Below, piece after piece: positions 9,223-12,674 of a stretch of 12,674 nucleotides of DNA. Made by a program: the position numbers and the translations under genes. The stretch's first letter is position 1. Every line of letters begins with the position of its first letter. Source of the DNA: Zancudomyces culisetae (taxonomy: Eukaryota > Kickxellomycota > Harpellomycetes > Harpellales > Legeriomycetaceae); contig LSSK01001880.1 in assembly GCA_001969505.1 (NCBI GenBank), forward strand, positions 1-12,674, given 5' to 3'. Below the pieces are notes generated by a model. It worked only from the letters and a program-made list of their open reading frames with translations, made no database searches and was not told the origin of the DNA.

Positions 9223-9370
9223 ACACGGGGTTTAATTCAGTACTAAATTTAATTGTCTAAAAATAACACGGGGTTAGTTTGATGCAACACAAACAAGATC
9301 AGTGCAGAGCCTAAGACTGGCGTTTTACTAGTTCACTTGCAAATATATGTACAAAATTGTACAACCCCGT
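9223..9370. repeat. Cluster of three ACGGGGTT motifs, two direct and one inverted
   Basis: ACACGGGGTT is present at 9223-9232 and 9266-9275, and its core in reverse complement, AACCCCGT, at 9363-9370. This GC-rich word stands out in very AT-rich DNA. The cluster lies about 440-590 nt upstream of the next gene's ATG, so it could be a set of regulatory sites; the binding factor is unknown. Confidence 0.4.
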
Positions 9371-9808
9371 TTATTAAGGTGGTTTTTTATGCCGAGTGAG
9401 TTGGTTGGTTTGGTTTTAATTAGGCGTTTTTAATCACAATTGAGTATTGATAGTAATGTTCAAATATGGCTATATTAGAATAAAGTGCTATCCTGTATTC
9501 TGTGATACAAAAAAAATAATTTAGAAAAGAATGTTTAAAAATAAGCACAAGTGCAAATACAGGTGTCAGGTCATAGATAAATCATTCTTTCACACCTTTT
9601 AGCAAAGTTGTTGTATTTTTTTTTTAATATTCTAAAAAAAATGCGAAATGTGGGTCATGTACATGATAAAATAAATTATTTTAACAACACAACACTGCAA
9701 TAGTACTGAACAACATTATAGTAGACAAAGTATTCGTAAAAATAATACTAATTGCATAAAACAAGGGCGATTCCGAGCTAGAAACAACGAAATTTGGTAG
9801 GAAAAGAA
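9371..9808. other. Upstream region of the gene at 9809
   Basis: AT-rich DNA with T- and A-runs (near 9620-9650). No gene is visible. A weak CATAAAA at about 9756-9762 is the nearest TATA-like word to the next ATG. Confidence 0.35.
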
Positions 9809-10862
9809 ATGGAGAAAAACTATCTTTTTGGAAGGTCTTCGGCGGTGATGCTCCCAGCTACGTTCGAAAGGGATACGTAAGTAGTAACTTGACACGATTT
9901 TAGTTTATATTTTTAGGAAGAGGATGGTGTTGCATTTGTAATTGTTTTGTAAAACAAGATTTTCAAAAAATGCAAAAAAAAAATAGTAGTGGTTTAAGAT
10001 TAAACAATTTTACGGGCGGACGACATGGAGGAGATTTAAGGATGCTAATAAGCAGTGTATGTATAATATAACATCAGGAAGTTAGTTTTTTTAAATTAAA
10101 TTTTGAAATCGATAATGTAGGATGACGCAAACAGCACCGCATATTGAAACATTTATCGAAGACGAGGGCGATATCGTGGTGGAAATAGCGCAGTACAACA
10201 GCAATCAAGACGAAGAGGAGAATATAGCAAGGTAAACACCAAGCCGGATACATTGTATTTATTGTACCGGATGTATTGTAAGTATGAATTAAAAAAGGCA
10301 GTCTAAAACGAATAGGGGCTACTTTGTGGATTTGGTAGAGCTTCGAGAAAACATAGAGGCGGATATAATAGAGGCAGGAAAAATACCCGACGAATTGGTG
10401 CCTAACTTGCCGTTTTCAGCGGGAGCATACTATATAATTGGGGATCTTTATAGCGAGGAGAAGAGCCTTGAACGCATACTTTCTGAGGCACAGGATGTCA
10501 AGAAAAACGACGAAAAGTCGCTGCGGACAAAAGTTTTGATAGCGGCGTTTAGAATATTTGAGTATCACGTAGATATTGTGGTGACTGTACAGCAGCCAAT
10601 CGAGTCGATACAGCATGACGGAACTGATAAGAGCAATACACAGGGGCAGTGGCATCAAGTATCACTGCTTGATGAAGAGCATGAGAATGAATGGGAAAAG
10701 GAAAAGGAAAAGGAAAAGGAAAAAGGGGATTTGGATTTGAATGGGGAAAATGGCGGTAAAGTTGGGAAGATCCGGAGGAATGATAAGGAGGTCAAGTTGA
10801 TGAGACTCTTTAAGAGTATATTGGAGAGCTATGACATTATCAATTTTGGAAAGCGACTTTAG
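9809..10862 (+). CDS. Three-exon gene of unknown function, helical and acidic, with (EK)5 tract
   Basis: Exons 9809-9876, 10121-10231 and 10316-10862 join in phase across introns of 244 nt (GTAAGT...GTAG) and 84 nt (GTAAAC...AATAG), giving 241 aa. I do not recognise the family. Seen: N-terminus MEKNYLFGRSSAVMLPATF; an acidic segment at about 32-57; a likely folded, mainly helical core at about 62-150 (VELRENIEADIIEAGKIPDE, then LPFSAGAYYIIGDLYSEEKS and LIAAFRIFEY); a charged low-complexity part at 183-205 with (EK)5 at 187-196; and a basic KIRR. The GGAAAA repeat encodes the EK tract. A different frame just past the stop also looks coding up to 10950, so the last exon may be spliced or shifted. 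Exon 1 is supported only by phase and coding look. A nuclear role is a guess from the charged C-terminus. It lies upstream of HOP2 on the same strand. Confidence 0.6.
10232..10315 (+). other. Intron 2 of the unknown gene, phase 2, GT-AG
   Basis: The donor is GTAAAC and the acceptor ACGAATAG, with a CTAAAAC branch-like sequence about 20 nt before the acceptor. It joins AG to G to make Arg and keeps the frame from ENIAR into GYFVDLVE. Confidence 0.75.
10694..10723 (+). repeat. Five tandem GGAAAA units, coding for (EK)5
   Basis: Five exact hexamer units lie inside the last exon of the unknown gene. The six-base unit keeps the frame, so length changes would add or remove EK pairs. A related array lies in an intron of HOP2. 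Confidence 0.85.
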
Positions 10863-10949
10863 ATTTGAGAGGTTTGTATATTCGGCAGAGGATGAAGACG
10901 ATAAGGAGAAAAATGGGTGTACAAAAAGGCGGGTAAAACAGGAATTCTG

Positions 10950-10955
10950 AATAAA
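10950..10955 (+). terminator. Candidate poly(A) signal AATAAA
   Basis: AATAAA begins on the last base of the TGA that closes the shifted, coding-like frame at 10948-10950, and lies 88 nt past the TAG that ends the unshifted frame. It is the only AATAAA close to that gene's end. Confidence 0.45.
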
Positions 10956-11058
10956 GCTCCTACAAGGCATGTACATATGTTTCCATTATACTTTTACATT
11001 TAATTAGCCGTTACTTTTTTTTTTTTACTCGGATAGTGTTCTTGTTAATGGGAAATGA

Positions 11059-11083
11059 GGGGGGAGGGGGGAGAGGGGGGGAG
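11059..11083 (+). other. G-run cluster, possible G-quadruplex
   Basis: Runs of G6 (11059-11064), G6 (11066-11071) and G7 (11075-11081) are separated by 1-3 bases. Each long run can supply two triplets, so the four GGG tracts needed for a quadruplex are present on the plus strand. It lies about 300 nt upstream of the HOP2 start. In-cell formation is inferred, not shown. Confidence 0.6.
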
Positions 11084-11344
11084 TGGAAGATGATGTACTA
11101 AGCTTGATTTAAAGAATAAGTTTGGAATTTGTTTGGGATGATTTGTGTAACATTTGCGAGATAAATAAACAACACTACCGAATAAACTATTTAGAATAAA
11201 AAAGAATCAATAAATAAATAAAAAGGGAAATCAACTTGAACGTTATAGAAAGAGGATTTCGGATATATTTAGTTATAACTGCGTGTACAAAATTGGAGCT
11301 AATATAAAGGTAAAAGATTTCTGGAGTAGAAAAAGGAAAAAAAA

Positions 11345-11350
11345 TATAAA
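11345..11350 (+). promoter_or_regulatory. TATA box of HOP2
   Basis: TATAAA followed by G lies 37 nt upstream of the HOP2 ATG. With usual spacing, transcription would start about 10 nt before the ATG, a very short leader. Confidence 0.45.
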
Positions 11351-11386
11351 GTCGGGAACACACAACCAAAAGTAGAATATTGAAAG

Positions 11387-12657
11387 ATGTCCAGCAAATC
11401 GAAGGGAAAGGCAAATGATGGTAAGGATAATTTGGGAATTTGGCAGATATGGCTTTAAATTTTCTAAATTCGAGAAATAATTGCAAGTATTGTAAGAAAA
11501 GTAAAGAAAGGAGCAGATACTGATAAAAGTATTATGGTAAATAGATGTGGGAATGGTTCTGGAATATATGAAAAAGATCAATAGACCGATAAATATAAGT
11601 AAATATAAATACTCTTTAGTTAAAGAAATAATAAGAAAGAGAGGAATGAATGTGTTTAATTATGTTTAAAAATATGAATTGTTTTTTAAAGAAAGGGCAG
11701 TTAGTGTATATAGGAATTAAAATCAGAGATAGAATAGAGGTATATAAAAGTGAGTGTTCTGAATAAATAGATGATTTGGTGAATAATATGCAGGGCAAGT
11801 TGGGAAAAAGCGGGATACAAAAGGCACTTGTAACTTTGGTAAAGGACGAAGAGGTAGTAGAAAAGATGTATGGAAAACAAAGTATATTTTGTGTTGATCA
11901 GGCAAGTCGACGATAATATCTTTTTATTTAAAAGTAAAATAAAGTGAAAGTGTGAACAGGAAAGGAAAGAAAAGGAAAAGGAAAAGGAAAAGCTAATTTA
12001 AGAGTATATGAAAATAGGAGAAAATTGAAGTTCCAGGGATAGAAATTGCGGAGGAGCAGGAGCAAGAGATAGTGGAACTTGAAGAAAAGATAAAAATAAT
12101 AAAAAGCGAAATATCGGGCAAAGCTGGAAGTAAGTGTGATGATAATAGTGTAGAATATGAGGAGGAGGGGAGGGGAGGGGAAGAAAGAGTAACATATTGA
12201 CAAAAAAGATACGGAATAAAGTAAAATGAAATAAATGAAATAAAACGTAGAGCTACAGGGAATCAAAAAAGTCAGAACAGTCCCAGAGATTAATGAACGA
12301 ATTGCATATCTAAAGCAACAGGTAAATACAAGTCTAGTGTTTGATACATTTTCATTTTAAATAAAAACTGGAGGCGAGGTTTTAGAATAGAGAAAAGAAT
12401 AAAAAGCAATAATGTAATGTATGTATGTGTATAATGTTTGTGGTGGTGGTAATGAATAGAATGAGATGAATAGAGAGAGGATAGAAAAGCTAAACAAGGG
12501 GGAAATAATAACAGATGAGGAAAAGAAAAAGATTAATGAGGAATATGAAGCAATGAACAAGGTGAAGAACCAAAGAAAAAGAATGTTTAAAAACATGTTT
12601 GATTTGATTGCAGAAAATTACCCAGGCAAGCCGCAAAAACTAAAGGTAAAAAATTGA
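11387..12657 (+). CDS. HOP2: HOP2 (PSMC3IP/TBPIP) homologous-pairing protein, six exons, 3' end probably outside the window
   Basis: Exons 11387-11420, 11545-11598, 11771-11901, 12018-12129, 12251-12321 and 12460-12645 join in phase and give 196 aa; the human protein is 217. HOP2 with MND1 stimulates Dmc1/Rad51 strand exchange in meiosis and ensures pairing of homologues. Residues 13-73 form the N-terminal winged helix: VLEYMKKINRPINI, then LVNNMQGKLGKSGIQKAL, ending VVEKMYGKQSIFCVDQ, which matches the family's NRPYS and YGKQKIYF..DQ signatures. Residues about 74-134 are a Glu/Lys coiled coil with the family's T-x-x-E-I (TVPEI). Residues 135-196 are the C-terminal helices (EKLNKG, ITDEEKKKI, NQRKRMFKNM). 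The frame can stop at 12655-12657 (LKVKN), but a GTAAAA donor at 12646 falls where relatives continue with about 20 residues ending in G-I-E-T-D-E, so a seventh exon past the edge is likely. Introns are 116-172 nt. Confidence 0.88.
11902..12017 (+). other. HOP2 intron 3, GC-AG type
   Basis: The exon ends VDQ with CAG followed by GCAAGT, the normal donor consensus apart from GC in place of GT. The acceptor is GAAAATAG. Splicing is phase 0 and leads into EKIEVPGIEI. There is no nearby GT donor that keeps the winged helix intact. A GCTAATT branch-like sequence lies about 25 nt before the acceptor, and the intron holds a GGAAAA array. Confidence 0.75.
11959..11992 (+). repeat. GGAAA/GGAAAA array inside HOP2 intron 3
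   Basis: Three perfect GGAAAA units (11974-11991) follow shorter GGAAA-type units. It is the same word as in the coding array at 10694-10723 of the neighbouring gene. Confidence 0.8.
12161..12181 (+). repeat. GGAGG/GGGGA tract in HOP2 intron 4
   Basis: GGAGGA followed by three GGGGA units lies inside the 121-nt intron 12130-12250. It is a second, weaker G-run cluster on the same strand as the one at 11059. Confidence 0.7.
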
Positions 12658-12674
12658 GGGATTTTATTCAATAC

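Larger units (their letters stand above)
10863..11386. other. Spacer between the unknown gene and HOP2
   Basis: The first part (about 10863-10950) is coding-like in a shifted frame and may be the true end of the upstream gene. AATAAA at 10950-10955 is a candidate poly(A) signal. A T11 run near 11016-11028, a G-run cluster at 11059-11083 and AT-rich DNA up to the HOP2 TATA box make up the rest. Confidence 0.5.

Noticed and set aside
9999-10056. A cryptic exon in intron 1 of the unknown gene, open and followed by a perfect GTATGT donor
   Set aside because: Its 58 nt break the phase to the next exon, which then meets a stop. It could at most be an alternative exon.
10416-10976. Minus-strand ORFs of 80 and 104 codons opposite the unknown gene
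   Set aside because: They are shadows of the plus-strand exons; one is a run of F/L from the complement of the GGAAAA array.
12373-12386. A stretch in HOP2 intron 5 reading K-L-E-A-R, like the family's K-L-x-x-L-R segment
   Set aside because: TAA lies two codons upstream in that frame, there is no AG acceptor before it, and the equivalent segment (IEKLNKG) is supplied by exon 6.
11187-12596. Several overlapping minus-strand ORFs of 60-112 codons rich in F, L, S, Y and P
   Set aside because: They lie opposite the purine-rich plus strand and cover HOP2 exons and introns. Their composition is the complement of AG-rich DNA and they have no motif.
1-12674. tRNA, rRNA, CRISPR arrays and insertion-sequence ends
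   Set aside because: Both strands were read for tRNA T-loop words in context, regularly spaced repeats and transposase motifs; none was found.

Overview
The window reads as nuclear DNA of an AT-rich eukaryote, most likely a fungus. G+C is roughly one third, by eye. The genes carry short spliceosomal introns (84-244 nt) with GTAAGT-like donors and AATAG/GTAG acceptors, starts are ATG in A-at-minus-3 contexts, and there are no bacterial operon signals. The CDC50-family gene, the HOP2 gene and the F-box-like/ankyrin-like protein together suggest an early-diverging fungus, possibly a Kickxellomycotina-type gut fungus. That placement is inference from gene flavour, not a phylogeny.

Layout. Positions 1-1328 (minus strand) hold coding-like segments of a gene I tentatively read as HUS1-like (9-1-1 checkpoint clamp); its exon joins do not resolve and it may be decayed or run off the left edge. 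At 1373-2656 (+) is an intact two-exon CDC50/LEM3-family gene, the beta subunit of P4-ATPase lipid flippases. Its start lies only 44 bp from the start of the minus-strand reading. At 3446-5482 (+) is an intronless 678-aa protein with an N-terminal F-box-like segment and degenerate ankyrin-like repeats. From 5483 to 9808 is a gene-poor 4.3 kb stretch with two short coding-like relics (6349, 7717), a TATA box inside a perfect palindrome, a perfect 11-bp hairpin and a cluster of GC-rich motifs. At 9809-10862 (+) is a three-exon gene of unknown function with an (EK)5 tract. At 11387 to the right edge (+) is a HOP2 (PSMC3IP/TBPIP) orthologue in six small exons, one junction being a GC-AG intron; its last exon probably lies outside the window.

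The most useful results are the reconstruction of HOP2, whose exons are mostly too short to show as ORFs, and the recognition that about 9.8-12.67 kb is strongly purine-rich on the plus strand, so that the introns have no polypyrimidine tracts and the minus strand is full of spurious F/L/S/Y-rich ORFs.

I see no convincing novel multi-gene system. The genes look like independent housekeeping, meiotic and lineage-specific genes, and the only functional echo is DNA repair/recombination (the HUS1-like reading and HOP2).
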